DNA of 64,000 nucleotides from Echinococcus granulosus (taxonomy: Eukaryota > Platyhelminthes > Cestoda > Cyclophyllidea > Taeniidae), in contig NW_020170383.1 in assembly GCF_000524195.1 (NCBI RefSeq), positions 1,517,612 to 1,581,611 on the forward strand, read 5' to 3'. The translations under genes were made by a program, and so were the position numbers. Shown here in pieces: positions 51,601 to 64,000 of this stretch; within the stretch, counting starts at the first letter, position 1, and every line of letters starts with the position of its first letter. The notes under the pieces are model-generated. The model saw nothing but the letters and a program-made list of their open reading frames with translations, made no database searches and was not told where the DNA came from.

Positions 51601-52599
51601 AGGAATCTATTGCAATACCCAGACATTGGGATTAATCCAGTGAATATCAAATGGTGTTAACTGCATTAGAATGAGTTGGTTATGTGCTTGAAGGATGCAT
51701 GCCGATAACTTCAAAGAGCTATCTTTCATTTAGTTTACTAGCGAATCTTTAAGCATGCTTAAGAATTGTGGTGTAATGCGACAAAAAGTTGTCTGAACGT
51801 GAGGCGTTCGAGTAGAAGGAGGTAACATCAAGCGAACTGATAGCTTTGGTAATGACCTCAACGTAAATTCATCTGTCATGACATTATAACTGAAAATGAG
51901 AACATCCACATTTCTCTGTAAGTGGTGTTGGCAGTGGAGTCTTATTCGCATTTTTCACCTTAAAATTCGCAATATAAAGTCCCTACTAATAGCCTCTGCT
52001 TATTGTAAGGTTAAGCTATTTTCCGTATCCTTTATAATGCCAAAGGGATTTAGCCAGAAAGTTTAGGTGATTTTCTCATTGTGAGTCGACATACCCAATG
52101 GTAGGAAACAGTGGTCTGTGGAATTCTGCCATGTATCTGATAATTATTTTATAATTAAGAACAAAAAGGATTAAATGCTATTTCTGTATTATTATCATAA
52201 GCTGTTAGCAATCCAAACTCACGAATATGGTTGTTTATGAAATGCATCCATCATTATGCCCCCCACAAGTGACTTGATTTAGTATAGGTAGAGGAGTTTT
52301 TGGCCGAAAACTTTAATTCTCTTGTCCTAAACATCCATTCTTCAATTCGTACTATGCGAATAATTTAACGTAGCTGTAGGCGGATTTATTGACAGTTTCA
52401 GCTTTTGATAAAAAGGTAATTTCCCATTAACACTGAACTATTTATATCAAATCCGTTTATAGAAGGGAAATTTTATCGATGAACTGACTCTACAGTTGAG
52501 ACTATTTGAGTAGTTAAAAATAAATTATTCATATATTTCTACCAAAGAGAATGGCTGTGTAATACCAGTAGCCCTTAAGCCCCTCCGTATGTCGACAAT
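42604..52599. other. 10-kb stretch without a recognised gene
   Basis: From the SGT1 stop to the LTR fragment only short A+T-rich frames occur. A GC-richer patch at about 45950-46400 is open on the minus strand in two offset frames (45948-46244 and 46169-46387), which suggests a decayed coding sequence, but I cannot name it. Frames at 44682-44945, 46622-46831 and 50702-51025 were read and match nothing I know. Confidence 0.45.
45948..46387 (-). pseudogene. possible decayed coding sequence, identity unknown
   Basis: Two overlapping minus-strand frames together cover 440 nt of GC-richer sequence in an A+T-rich neighbourhood. The switch of frame near 46200 would be explained by a frameshift in an old coding sequence such as a retroelement. 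The peptides are rich in Cys, His and Trp but show no motif I recognise. It could equally be noncoding. Confidence 0.25.
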
Positions 52600-52659
52600 G
52601 CATATTCTGCCCACGTATTACGCCTTCTTTCGTCTTTAGGGAAGACCCGGAACGCTGCA
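52600..52659 (+). mobile_element. decayed fragment of the solo-LTR family, copy 3
   Basis: About 60 bp match the right-hand end of copy 2 (CATATTCTGCCC, then CTTCTTTCGTCTTTAGGG, then ACGCTGCA) with roughly one difference in five. The left part of the LTR is not recognisable and no target duplication is visible. It indicates an older insertion of the same family. Confidence 0.65.
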
Positions 52660-55600
52660 GGCTGGTTTTACCCCAATAGTACGATTGTTATAGTTGTACA
52701 TTAAATTTGTACTTGCGGTTATTCTACTCACCTAGGACCTCTATCCCCCAAACCAAAAGCACATAACACCTAACCTTTTGTTCAATATGGCCATAAAGTC
52801 AATGAAGAAAATTTTAGCCTTGTTTTTTTTCTAATAAAATGGGGATTGTAATGTGTTGAAAGGCGGAAAGGATGAGGTTAATGTGGATATCTGCTCCAGA
52901 ACGAATTAAATACCGCTAATTGACATCTTTATGCAGACGTCAGTGGCACCAATTCAACTGATCAAAACGATGAACTTCATGCTCTGTTACTACTTTGTCA
53001 AAGGTGCCAAAGCTGTTTCCCTAATTATCCTCTTGATAAACAAAATGTACGTTGACAGCCAATGTGTGTTTTCGCCGAAAATATGCGGAAGGTGATATAA
53101 ATCAAGCAAAATTAAGGTTGTGTATTTTAGATGGTTTATCCTTTCTTCAAAGCACAATTTTGTACGCAAAACCACAGAGACTTGTGAAAATATGTAACCC
53201 CGAAGACCACGTACAAAAGATGTTGGGTTGTTCCAGTCATTTTGTTGTGCTTCCACACTAAAAACATTGGTGAAACTATTTAAACAAAGGCCACCGAAAC
53301 AATCGAAGACCAGGTAAGCGACTTACGAAAATCTACTTAAAGTAGGGACTATTCAAAAGATGTATCATCAGGTCAAGTAAACAAAGCTATACGTCTTGAA
53401 ACAGGTGAACTCCCCCACTGCTCAGATAGAAGTATCTCCGCAAAACATTTTTATAACTTTGGATAAATGTTAGTGAGGTGTGTAGGCTGATCCTAACCAA
53501 GAATTTGCAACGCAAGATTTTCGGAGCAGGGGGGAGGGATCTTGATCAAAATCGCGCATTAAAATAAACATTTTTTAGATGTGTCATATAATATGACTGT
53601 ATACCCAATGGAGTCGGTCAAAAGGCATAACTATATTTATGTTGACTCACGCAGGCAGAATCGACTATAACATTCACTAACGAGTGCTGATATAAATTAC
53701 GCAAGTAATTCGTCTAAAGTAGGCAACAAAAGCAGTATAAATAACCCCAAATAATAAAATATTTGAGCAATCTTCTTTTAAAACTCAAACTATTGAGAAT
53801 TTGCTCACATTTCAATAGACCTACTCTTCAATCCTCACTCCTCATTTCAAACGATCAAACACATGCCCAATAATTCCACTCCAGTGACCTCACGGTGACG
53901 GTATGTTTGGTTTCATTGAGATTAAGCTGCCATTTACCCCAATAAAAACAAATATCAATTTAACTAACATTGTGTCAAGTAAAACTAGTATCTTCCGCCC
54001 CATTTTTCTTACTTTTAGGTTAAATCCTAGGCCATGAACAAAGTTGGTGAATCTGCTTGCAGATCTTGGAAATTTACAGCCTTTATTTGTGCTTGCCATA
54101 AAGTAGTTCTTACAAATCAAATAAGTGGGGCTCTAAGCAGCCGATGCAACTGCAGTCTATTCCGCATGGTAGATGTTGTTGATACTTAGGCGGAGTATAG
54201 CACTTGCCTTTATCTGATAGGAGGTGAATTGGTCTGGGAAATGCATTACCGCAGAGTTCACATGATTCTCACGTCACTCCCTCCTGCTTGAATGGAATCA
54301 CTCGAAAGCATCATTAGCTCCACCTCATTTGAATAAATCTCGACGGGTATCTCAGCATTCATACCTCTATTGAACGGCATTTTTGCTCTTGACACTTCGT
54401 TCGATGCATTGAGTAAAGGTTTCTTAAAATGTAGTAAAACTTTAAACAAAATCAAAGGAAGTTATTGACCACTTTCCGGGAAGAGAGTGGTTAAATGAGT
54501 GCCTTTAAACCTGTTTGCTGGTAACGCAATGTCATTCGTAGGCTGTCCACTAAAATAGGTCTATTTAAAACTGCACTTTTAACGTTCAATTTATCTAATT
54601 CACCACCCAGATGATTCTCCTCAATCACCACTGCGATATTGCCCTATAAAAAAACTATGGTAGCTGGCATCCCGACGCACCTTTGATGAAAGCTATGATC
54701 TTGCACTAGGCTTTAATCTGACTTATTTTTGGAAAAAGTTTTCTTGACAGTTTAAGGTCGGGATTGAATGAACTTAACCCACAACCAGATCATCACATTT
54801 TTAGGTCATTGTTACTGTCGCCATCTCGAATTCGCGCAGCAGACTGTATGAGCTGCAAATGAGTTAACATTGCTGCCGAAAATGACACATTCAAGAGCCT
54901 AGCAAATGAGGCTCAGAAAAGGCGCAAAGGGTTTAAAAGTAGACTTATTAATCGCCTTTGGGATGATAGATTCCATTAGCAAAAAACTCTTTGGTGTGTG
55001 GTTATCATCGTGCATTTTATTACCTCTTTTTTATGCATGAAATGTGATAGGCCATCGATCTTGCCTCCTGATGCATGCTGACTTAGAAAGGGCCAAATAG
55101 TAACATATTTGTATCTAACTTCCGAGGCGTGCGACAAGAACTTGCGAAGCACCGATTTCATCTTTGTTGAAGTTCATTCCCCTTTTATCTATGTGAAACA
55201 ATGGTGTGGAATCATTTGAGTCAGGCCAAACGAAAACCTTGAGATTGCTTGATGGATGCATTACTCAAATGCCCTTCATTCGTAACCACCATTTATGACA
55301 ATTAAGCCTTCAGTTGCACTGCCAAAAGAGGCTGTTCTATATTAGTGGATTATTGCTAGTCAAATCAAGAGCAGCTTAAAGTTACCAGTATTATGTAAAG
55401 CCTTTTGTATGAACAATTCGGCAATCAGGTGTTACGTTTTTATCATTTAATTTCAGCTTTCTCGATAATTTGCCAACAATTTTTAGGTTCATGTGATCTC
55501 TCCAAATTTTCATCTGCTTATTTATTGTTGGTTAAGAAAGAACGTTAGAAATGGTAAGCATCAGCCAATGCGATCCATTTCGAACATCAAATGAGCTTTG

Positions 55601-55980
55601 ATACTCGGCTAGTTTCTTTGTGAGTGAACTAGATGAAATATTGTAGCAGCATCGAAGTTTACCACATACGACCTTTTAGGTACCGTGGAAGTCTTGGATT
55701 CACCATTCCAGTTTTTGTTTGTGCGAATATATTTGAAGTGTACCTTAGCCCGTAAAAATCATGGGAATAATTCTCCACAACTTTCAAGCAATCTTTCAAA
55801 GGTCAACCCAGCGGATCTTGTGCCCCGAATCCATCCCCTTCCTCTGTCATTTTACCTGCAGCAGTAGGAAAGCCAGCCTCTCAAAATATTGTCTTGGTTT
55901 ACGGTGCCGAATTGCTACATGTTCCAGCACGATGCCTCCATTCTAATGTGAATGAAGAGAGCCCGAAATTACGCAATAAT
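52660..55980. other. A+T-rich stretch without a recognised gene
   Basis: Short frames only, none with codon structure or a known motif. It forms the distal 3' flank of the EGR gene, which reads toward it. Confidence 0.45.
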
Positions 55981-55986
55981 TTTATT
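55981..55986 (-). terminator. possible poly(A) signal of the EGR gene
   Basis: AATAAA on the minus strand, about 560 nt past the EGR stop codon. Long 3' UTRs are usual for immediate-early genes; use of this site is not proven. Confidence 0.35.
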
Positions 55987-56547
55987 ACTGAAAAGATAGG
56001 TAAGCAATCGAGGTGAATGAGGCGCGTTTAAGAGCAAAGAGTGAGAGAGAGAGTCCTTCACTTATTTTAAATGCGCAAAAGACCAAAATAGATACGTATA
56101 AGTGGCATTTTGAAGACAAATGAAAAATAAATCTAACATCGCCTTTGTCGAATGCTTCACGAACAGTATGTGAGATATTATCATTGAAGAATAACTAATT
56201 CAGGTCAATTGGGGATAAGGGTGAGATGGTGAAAAATCCATTCATTTGTCCAGATGACAACGAGAATGCGTTTACATAGGTACATACATACACGTGTAAG
56301 AAAATATATTTGCCAAATGGGTGCCAGAAACGAGGCAAAAGAAATAAAACAAAGGATGCTCAAAATAGCCTACGTAAGTTTTCAATAAACAGACTGGAAG
56401 AATCTTCGGATTCGTGAGCAACTAGCCGCCCAGCGGCCTTTTTGGTCTAGGGATTTCGTTGTCTTTACTAGCTCTCTTCTAATATAAGAAAAGGTAACCG
56501 TACAGCAAAGCACAAATAAACATCCCAAAAAAAAGAGTCTAACCGCT

Positions 56548-59500
56548 TTACTGCGGCGGAGGAGGAGGTGGAGGTGGCTGTGGTGGGGGCGGCGGTTGGT
56601 ACATGCTATAGGTTTCGCTTTGGCTATAGCTGGTATCACTACTGGCGCCGCTCAGCTCGATCTGCTGAAACGATGCTTGACTCTGCAACCCAGAAGCGAG
56701 GGCAGACTGCTGGGACTGCTGAGGTGTCAGGGGTTTGCGCAGTTGGTATTTAGCACTGGGTCTCCGTCCGCGCGTGCTCGTACTGGGCCGCGGATTCGTG
56801 TGAGTTTTCACGTGGCGCGAGCGTTCATCTGAGCGCGCGAAGCAGCGCTCACAGTACTGACAGGGATAGGGTTTCTCTCCGGTGTGCGTTCGTCTATGCG
56901 TAATCAGGTGGTCACTGCGTGTAAAGCCCTTGTCGCAAATATTGCACGTGTACGGTCGGATGTCACTGTGCGTCCGCTGGTGTCTCTTTAGTTCATCTAC
57001 CCGGGCAAAGCGCTTTTCACAGCCCTCTGCGTTGCAGACAAATTGCTTCTCCCTCGATACAGTTGACGTTGAGGGTGTGGGAAGGCTTCGACGAGGGTGA
57101 ATAGTGAGGCTAGAGCAACTAGAGCGTCGTATCTCATCAGGAAATTTAAAGGACTCCTGTTTGATGAAGGAGTAGCCTGGTGTCAATGCTTGGCCTGCCG
57201 CAGCAGCTGGAGCATGCGCACTACTGCTGCTACTGATTGGTAAGACATCGCAGCAGGAAAGCGTTTGAGGTACACTGACACTACGACGATTGACGAGAAC
57301 TTCAAACCGATCACAGGATGATGGGGACTGGTCAAAGCTTGCGTGTGTTCCCGGTCGCATTGGCTGCAAAGGTGTATAAACAGGAGTAGAAGTGGGGATA
57401 TTTGCTGGAAGAAGGGGGGTGTCTGTCTGTAAAACGAGTTGAGGAGTTGTGCTCGATACTCCTATAGAAGGAAGTGAAAATGAGCATTGAAAGTAATAAG
57501 GGTTAGAAGATCCGAGTTCCATATAATCGATCGCCTGAGGATAGGAGGCTCGAGCAAAGGGAATTTGGCTTTGAGTCTGCTGTGGATAGCATTGAACACG
57601 ATGCGTATCGCTCGAAGGATAGGACTCGCGCACTAGTTGCTGGGGGCACGTTTGAGAAATATCGAAACTCTCCGGTCTTTGTGTGACCACTTGAGTGTCT
57701 GTCGTTGTCGCGGGGTTCATTGCGGCAGTTGAGGAAGAAGCACCTAGAAAGTGGAAACGAATACATACCAAAAGGTAAGCTCTGTTGGTATTTTACAAAG
57801 TAAACTCATTATTTTTCTGATTAGAAAATCTTAGGACTTGAATTTTGAATGTGAAGTGCGTTATTCGGTGCAAAATAACTATAAAAAGTTGACAACCTCT
57901 CAAGTTTTATGCTAATATATCAATCCTCTTGTTTAATAGATCATGATGATAATCAAATTTTTAGCATAATTTGGAAACTTCACCGCAAAGAACTCTTTTG
58001 AAAAATTAGAAGCTTAACGGAAATTGGGAAAAGCTGCACACTCGTTACACACAGTTGACAAATGTAGCATGCGGGAGCATTGAAGGGTACATCGATGCAG
58101 TGCATCGCAAGGAGTACCGAGGCGTGCCGTGCTAGCCGATTGGTTTTCTACCGCCCACGCGAAATTGATCCTCAAATTGAAAGCATACTGTCAGACACAG
58201 GATGTTGATATATCTGTTTAGGAAAGTCGTTAAGTCCCAAAAGTCTTCTTTATTTTAATTGTAAGGGGATTACATACTCACACAGGGACTAGGATGGAAG
58301 ATAGTAGTGACTGGAACCAATTTTAACATTGTGAGCAACAGTGGTGACCTATTCAATTCAATGATAAACCAAGAATGCTACAACCATCAAAATACAATAT
58401 GAATGCTGTACGATTGTAGCACCATTAGTGACAAAACATCTGTAATTCGAATTCCCTAGCTAATTTACAATGCTGGTAATTCGGCAATTATCGAGACTTC
58501 TTTTGTTAATGTTTAGGTGGGAAAGAATACAATTTGCCACGACAATTTAAATAAGGAACACAATCTAACTTTCCAATTAGCGCTTTGTCTGAAGTGAACA
58601 AATGAAGTTAATGGCAATTGGACTTCTCTTTCCCTTAAAAACTACCAAATGAAAGGATCAGTGGAAGTGTTGGTAAACGATTTTCCTACCGAATTCTGTG
58701 TTGTGGTTACAGCTTTCAAAAGAGATATTATTTGATGATTAATAATAATTACGACCTCGTGAAGTGCGTTCGATGGCGATGACCTGAATACATATTCAGG
58801 ATGTTGGCTAAAAATTGGGATCGGCGCCTGAAAAGTAGTGTCGCAGATGAATGCGCAAATCGGAAGAGCACTACCTCGCACATCAGCGTTGATTAGACGT
58901 CAAGTGCAATTTACTGAGGAATGCAAGGATTTTTTTGAAATAATATTTTTCGACCCAAAGGTAAGAGATACTGGTAGGGTTTCGATCATCTACACCTGCT
59001 GGTTTTTTGACAGAATTGCCATACTAAAGGAAGTAGGTAGATATTCCGGGTAGCGCATGTGATATGCGATCCTTGAATATGCTCTCGTGCTGAGTCCTAC
59101 ATTTCTCTTCTCACAATCCAGTAAATTTGGGTGTCTGCGTCTGAAAAAATCACATTACTGTCGGATTTCTTACATATAAGCGACCTTGAAGTTGTTGATT
59201 TGCCTGTGAAAGAAGGCAGGCAATGAAGTACGTTAACGACCTTGTAATACATCATGCTTCCATTTTGATAAAATTGTTAGTTAAATATGCATTTGAAATT
59301 GTCAAATTAACGAATCAAATGGGAGCGGCTAGCTTATTTACAATACAACTAGCTCACATTAAAGAGCTTGAAATGCTGAGGCTTCTATGACTGTCTTTAT
59401 AGATCGGAAAGGTAAATCAATTAGGCACTTGTCGGATGACATCGAAATGCAGCATTTACTAAACATCTAAGTCAAATTTTATAATTCGATTTATGTAGAT

Positions 59501-61450
59501 TAAAAAAGCATTTAGTGTTTCAGTGATCTCTTTGGTTCAGGATCCTTGAAAATAAGCAGGATCTGTCGTCCGTAGCTTGAGAGTCACTTAGTGCCCGTTT
59601 TGCATTTCATGGGATAATAGCTGTTAAAATGAGAACCCGGCATACATTTTTGCTCTATTCTTTTGCAGACGCCGATTTTATATGGTTGATTTAACACAAA
59701 AATACTTTCAAAAAGTAAGCAGAAGTGGTCTGTTTAGAAATAGGACCTTGGAACCTGAGTTTTCCTTTGAAAAAGATGATTGACCACGCGTATGTATTTG
59801 GGAAACAGGCCACATCTTTCGTACTTTGAGAGGTCGCGTGAATAAATTTTTTTTCCTGATCTCCATAATGCTTTGTCACCTTACTTTGCTATCGGAGGCG
59901 GAATTGCATTCGAATAGGAATACCTTTAAGCACAACTTCAGTCTAAACTATGCATGATAGTCGACAGAGTTAATCACATGAAATTCATGCAATACATATA
60001 TTATTTATGAAACGCTAGCCACGTTACCGTTTTTGCAATCAGTACTCCAAAAGGCCTTCTGAAGTGGCTAGAAATGCAAAATGCTTAATTGAATGTTTGC
60101 CAGACGGTGATTGAGGAGGTTGTTGGGCAACCTCGTGCTGCTACCATAGGAGTTTGAGGTTTTCTACAGTTCCGTTTCCTATTTCATCTATTTGACTGCT
60201 TGTTCATCATTTCTGAACGAAAGACTCCACTGGACATGAAACGCTCCCATTAAATTTATATATTCTAAAAAATGTGCCAAACATGATACACAAAGCGCTG
60301 TGACTCTAGCTTCTCTGAATAAAGCACAGCTGTGGACATTTTAAAGTAATTTATAAAAGCCACCTCATGAAATGTGTACCATGGAAGATTGTAAAACACA
60401 GCGAGCGTTGGTACATACCTCCTTCCTTAAAATAAGCCCGTTATTCCCATTTTGCACACCTTGAATGGACTAGACTGTGTTAAATTCATATTGAACATAG
60501 ACACTTTAGAAATTCTCTGCTAGTGATATATTTATCAGCATACCAAACGGGTTTTGTTATTTACTTAGAATTACAAAAATAAAATGCCCTCATTATAGTT
60601 GAGCAATAGTGCTGTAGCTTTCAACACAAAAACCTAATTTTCATTCCCCAATAATAACGTAGATGGGAGCGACCCACTCAAACTTCATTTTTTTGTTTAA
60701 ATTCAATATTTGAACCGACGTAAAGACCCACTCGTGACCAAAAATAATAAAAGCACTATCTTTAACTAGTTTCAATTTTCTTAATTACTATTTCGGAAAG
60801 AGAAATACTTCCATTAAAAAGGTCTGCGAGCTAAGGCGAACTATCAAATGGAACACGTGCCGGCCCGCCCACGCAAAATCCACAAGGTCAGACGGCAGAC
60901 AGCACGTCTTGTAGGGATTTAAGTCTTTTCCCCTAACTAAAATACCCTTTTAAGTTCGACTAATATCATATCCGTTTGTATCGTGCTTTAATAAGTCTCA
61001 CGGACAATTCACCACGTAGTTACAAATACACTTCCGAATTCTGCAGTCTTGGTGAGATCTTAGTAGGAAAAACCAACTGTTAAAGATTTAATGGGCATTG
61101 GCAATTGAACATAAATGGTAAAAATAATTCAAAGGTATAAAGGGGGACATATCATAAAGCAAAGAAGAAAACAATATGTTAGTCATTGAGATGAATGAAC
61201 AAGAGATATGGAGACACTTACTAGGGTCGAATCTAGTATAGGCCATAAGGTCAGCTGACTTGATCGGAGTTGGTGTGTCGAGGTTTTCATAGTGCGAGAA
61301 ATCGTGGGCGATATCACTGGCAGTGGCGGTAGTTGTTGGTGTGTATCCTGTTTTTATATCAGATAGAGGCGGTGGATCCTGCTCCATGGCCTCTATGTCG
61401 TCAAGTTTGGGCTGCACTCCCATCTTCCTTATAAGAAGAGCTTGCGACAT
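56548..61450 (-). CDS. EGR: EGR-family (Zif268-like) zinc-finger transcription factor
   Basis: Two exons, 61450-61222 and 57743-56548, join in phase (A + GT) to give 474 residues. Three fingers lie at about 311-335, 341-363 and 369-391. Their recognition helices are RVDELKR, RSDHLIT and RSDERSR. Every base-contacting residue of Zif268 (R-D-E-R, R-D-H-T, R-D-E-R) is kept, so the same GCGTGGGCG/GCGGGGGCG sites should be bound. Before the fingers come about 310 Ser/Pro/Gln-rich residues. After them come a basic stretch and a Pro/Gln tail with two proline runs. The first exon (with [10 protein letters not shown]) is low-complexity and has weak likeness to vertebrate EGR N-termini, so it is less certain than exon 2. 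EGRs are immediate-early activators; the 3.5-kb single intron fits the family's two-exon layout. Confidence 0.93.
57744..61221 (-). other. 3.5-kb intron of the EGR gene
   Basis: A+T-rich, with short unrecognised frames (for example 58642-58881 minus and 58838-59053 plus). No nested gene or repeat was recognised. Confidence 0.55.
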
Positions 61451-61688
61451 ATGTGCTTATGCCCTTAAGAATGGCCAACTGCTGTGTTATCATCCTCAAA
61501 TGCAAGGACCAATGAGGTCTCTCATGTGCACCGCAGCTGTCAGTAACACTAAAATTAGTAGGTAGTCAGACCAATCTGCGATCCACCTCTTGAATCAGCC
61601 GGGATGCAGCCATTTAGCTTTGGCTATTACACCCAGTTGTCGTCAAGCTTGTCATTACAACGCACGTGTATGCCGCATGTCAAGGCAG

Positions 61689-61733
61689 CCAATGGAGAGG
61701 ACGAATGAAAATTATTCGCTGAGGGTAGCCAAT
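61689..61733 (-). promoter_or_regulatory. paired inverted CCAAT boxes upstream of EGR
   Basis: Two copies of AGCCAATG lie 40 nt apart (CCAAT at 61689-61693 and 61729-61733), 240-285 nt upstream of the EGR start. On the gene's strand they read ATTGGCT. An E-box-like CACGTG (61662-61667) is close by. This suggests an NF-Y-type promoter but is not proof. Confidence 0.4.
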
Positions 61734-63545
61734 GAGAGAGGCGCGTCTGGACTGGTTGGCACTTTCATAAATGATTTACAAAGGGAGATGAAAATACGTA
61801 GCCAATTTTTCCAATGATATTTCTATAATTTTCATGGATTTTATTAAAACATTAGTCTTCTAGGTTTATAAATAGAATAAAGTTCCACACAGAGAAACAA
61901 TAGGAATTTGATGAATATGCATTGCGTTTTCTATAATTTATATTATCTATTCTTCTGTTAGAACAAGAGGATGGAGACACATTTAGGTTTATTATGTAAA
62001 AATAACAGCCGGTATCTTTGTGACTCTTCTGGCAAGCAGATCTAAGTGACGTGGATGGCGTATTTTATGAAGATTAGTGTAGAGGGATAACGAGGGTGAA
62101 GCGTTTACAAAACACTATTGAGTGCTGTTGCCGTTATACTAAAAAGAGCATGTAACTAAATGCTTCAAATGAAATTTTGGCAATGTCGTGAGCAATGCTA
62201 TTCATGTGTAATACTTACAATTATTATTATTTCTCCAGTATGAGTTAAAAAATGGATAATCTACCGCCAAGAATGATTGTTGAATATTCAAGACTGCCAC
62301 AATTATTTGTGCACCACTTTGACACGTTCTGATTCTAAATGAGAAAACAGTATGTGATTGCACCGTGCAAACCAGGTGAGCAAGAATAGTAGGGTTTTAA
62401 CTACACGATTGATAATCCATGGGTTGTGCAGCCCCAAAAAAGGGTCTTATAGTAGTCGAGTCCTTTTCGTCACTTTAACTCCTATTTCCTTCCACTTAAT
62501 TGGCTGTCTACAAATGTGCATAAGAAATGAGTCGCCGAATTCACTCTTCATTTTAACTCATCACTTGTGGATTGTCCGCCTGGCAACCATGCAATAATAT
62601 TGTTGAATGTTTAAATCTAACTTCAAATTGATTTATTTGAATAAAAAGGGCAATGTTTTTAATGACAGGCGACTTTAACTAATTCGCGGTGGTGAACACT
62701 TTAAGGTATATTAACATGAAGATCCAAAATTTGACATATATGTATGTGTATATACGTATTAAAACTCGTCTATGTCGATAATCTCAAATGGCATCCGACG
62801 CATACACAAGGTGCAATTGAAACAATTGTTGGGAAGACACCTGAACACACTATAAGTGTGTTTGAGTTGTTACCTCACCTTTCTTCCCACGCATCTGGAT
62901 TTGTGAGGGAAGTAGGTGATCATTGGCGAATCGTGCACAGGTTCTTGACATGTATTTGGGTATGGGAACAACATAATAAAAGAATCAGAGGCCCAATTAA
63001 AGTAGTTCATATATTTGTCAGAATCCATTAAATTACTAATATTAATTAATCACTGATATAAAATTGCTATCAACACGTCCCTGTTCGTTACTTTTGGCTT
63101 TGGAATTTCAAACTGGTCATTTATTTTTAGGACACAAGCTTCTTTCAAATCGTCAAATTTAAATTGTGCCCTATTATTTGACGTAGCTTACTCACATTTC
63201 AATTACTGTCTAGTTGAATAGACAAATGAGTAGGTAATTATTTTTCATATCTTTAACTGTTTAAAGAATAATTGCAAGTGTAAGGTGTACTTCGCGAAGG
63301 CTAGTGCCACTCCGATAACCTAAGGATTACTTTTCGATGTTCTCCACACGAAGCCAACTCTTTCTAACTAAATGCAGTTATTTAGTCAGTCGGGAGATCC
63401 AGGACTGAGGATGGCAGTTTGTGCAAAATTTCACCCGCTAAAGTCGATGGACGAGCACAAGGAGAAGTGAGGAAGGCGTGAGCAGACGTACCTAAAGCGC
63501 GAGGCTAGCGGTGGTGTCCTGTACGGTCACTATTTTAAGTAGAGC

Positions 63546-63554
63546 GCGGGGGCG
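63546..63554 (+). promoter_or_regulatory. EGR-type binding site GCGGGGGCG
   Basis: An exact match to the Zif268/EGR recognition sequence, in a GC-rich island 2.1 kb upstream of the EGR gene. Autoregulation is a possibility. SP1-like proteins could also use the site. Confidence 0.35.
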
Positions 63555-64000
63555 GATAATTTGTGGAATGAAGATGCAAACACAGAAAAGATAAATGAGC
63601 AGTCTGTCATAATAAAATTTGGGAGTAGAGGCACTAACAGACGAAACTGTATTATAAGTAAGGCACGACTACATAGGTTTGGTAATCGTACATATTGTTA
63701 AAAACCACATAAAATGATGAGTTCCATAAAAAAAGTGAAAATTTAACATTATCTGATGGCATTGCTTGCCAAAACCTCCATTTATGTATGCTTTTCGATG
63801 GTTAAAATGCATTAACGAAGGCTAAATGTCTCCGCTACAGCAGCACTCTGTCCTCCGCTTTCTTGCCCTCTCCCAAAGCTCGGTTCTTACATAACACAAG
63901 ACAACTTCAATTGTGCTACAAGGCAGCAGTTTCAATCAGCAAAAACCGCTATTTAATGCGTCGATTAAAAATTTTATAGGCTGATATTCTCATTCGAGTT

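Larger units (their letters stand above)
61451..64000. other. EGR 5' flank and window end
   Basis: No gene was recognised. Two GC-richer islands occur, at about 61580-61760 and 63400-63560. The second holds a GCGGGGGCG site and a short open frame of about 20 codons that is probably not a gene. The remainder is A+T-rich. Confidence 0.45.

Noticed and set aside
62744..63031. 95-codon + strand frame
   Set aside because: No motif, no clear start context and no splice partner; probably chance.

Overview
Eukaryotic nuclear DNA, about 60% A+T, with intron-rich protein genes on both strands and no bacterial, organellar or CRISPR features. The gene models, one 31-nt intron, acceptor-like sites just upstream of several start codons, and about 200-bp solo LTRs suggest a parasitic flatworm, most likely a tapeworm. 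That placement is an inference; no species marker was seen.

I built the gene models by hand. I joined exons at GT/AG boundaries, required reading phase to agree across every junction, and compared the products with protein families from memory. Eight genes are supported. (1) 5354-9746 (+): choline/ethanolamine kinase; the extreme N-terminal exons are not placed with certainty. (2) 23143-10821 (-): a 14-exon N4BP2-like protein with a P-loop kinase, three CUE-like repeats and a C-terminal SMR domain. (3) 27449-24314 (-): a 5-exon protein with three C2H2 zinc fingers. (4) 29868-28598 (-): TMEM33. (5) 31403-32942 (+): a Rab4 GTPase. (6) 35033-34092 (-): the checkpoint clamp subunit RAD1. (7) 37450-42603 (+): the HSP90 co-chaperone SGT1. 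(8) 61450-56548 (-): an EGR-type zinc-finger factor.

TMEM33/Rab4 and RAD1/SGT1 are two divergent pairs. Each intergenic space carries one 198-bp solo LTR of the same family. The two LTRs lie in opposite orientations and each has its own 4-bp target duplication. A decayed third copy lies near 52.6 kb. The TMEM33/Rab4 space also holds a 61-nt imperfect hairpin.

About 14 kb (42.6-56.5 kb) holds no gene that I recognise, apart from the LTR fragment. The genes are ordinary housekeeping and regulatory genes (phospholipid synthesis, vesicle traffic, DNA-damage checkpoint, ER membrane, chaperone, transcription) and do not form one pathway. The most unusual items are the triple-CUE N4BP2-like architecture, the paired solo LTRs in shared promoter regions, the long insertions in the choline kinase, and an EGR-type site upstream of the EGR gene itself.
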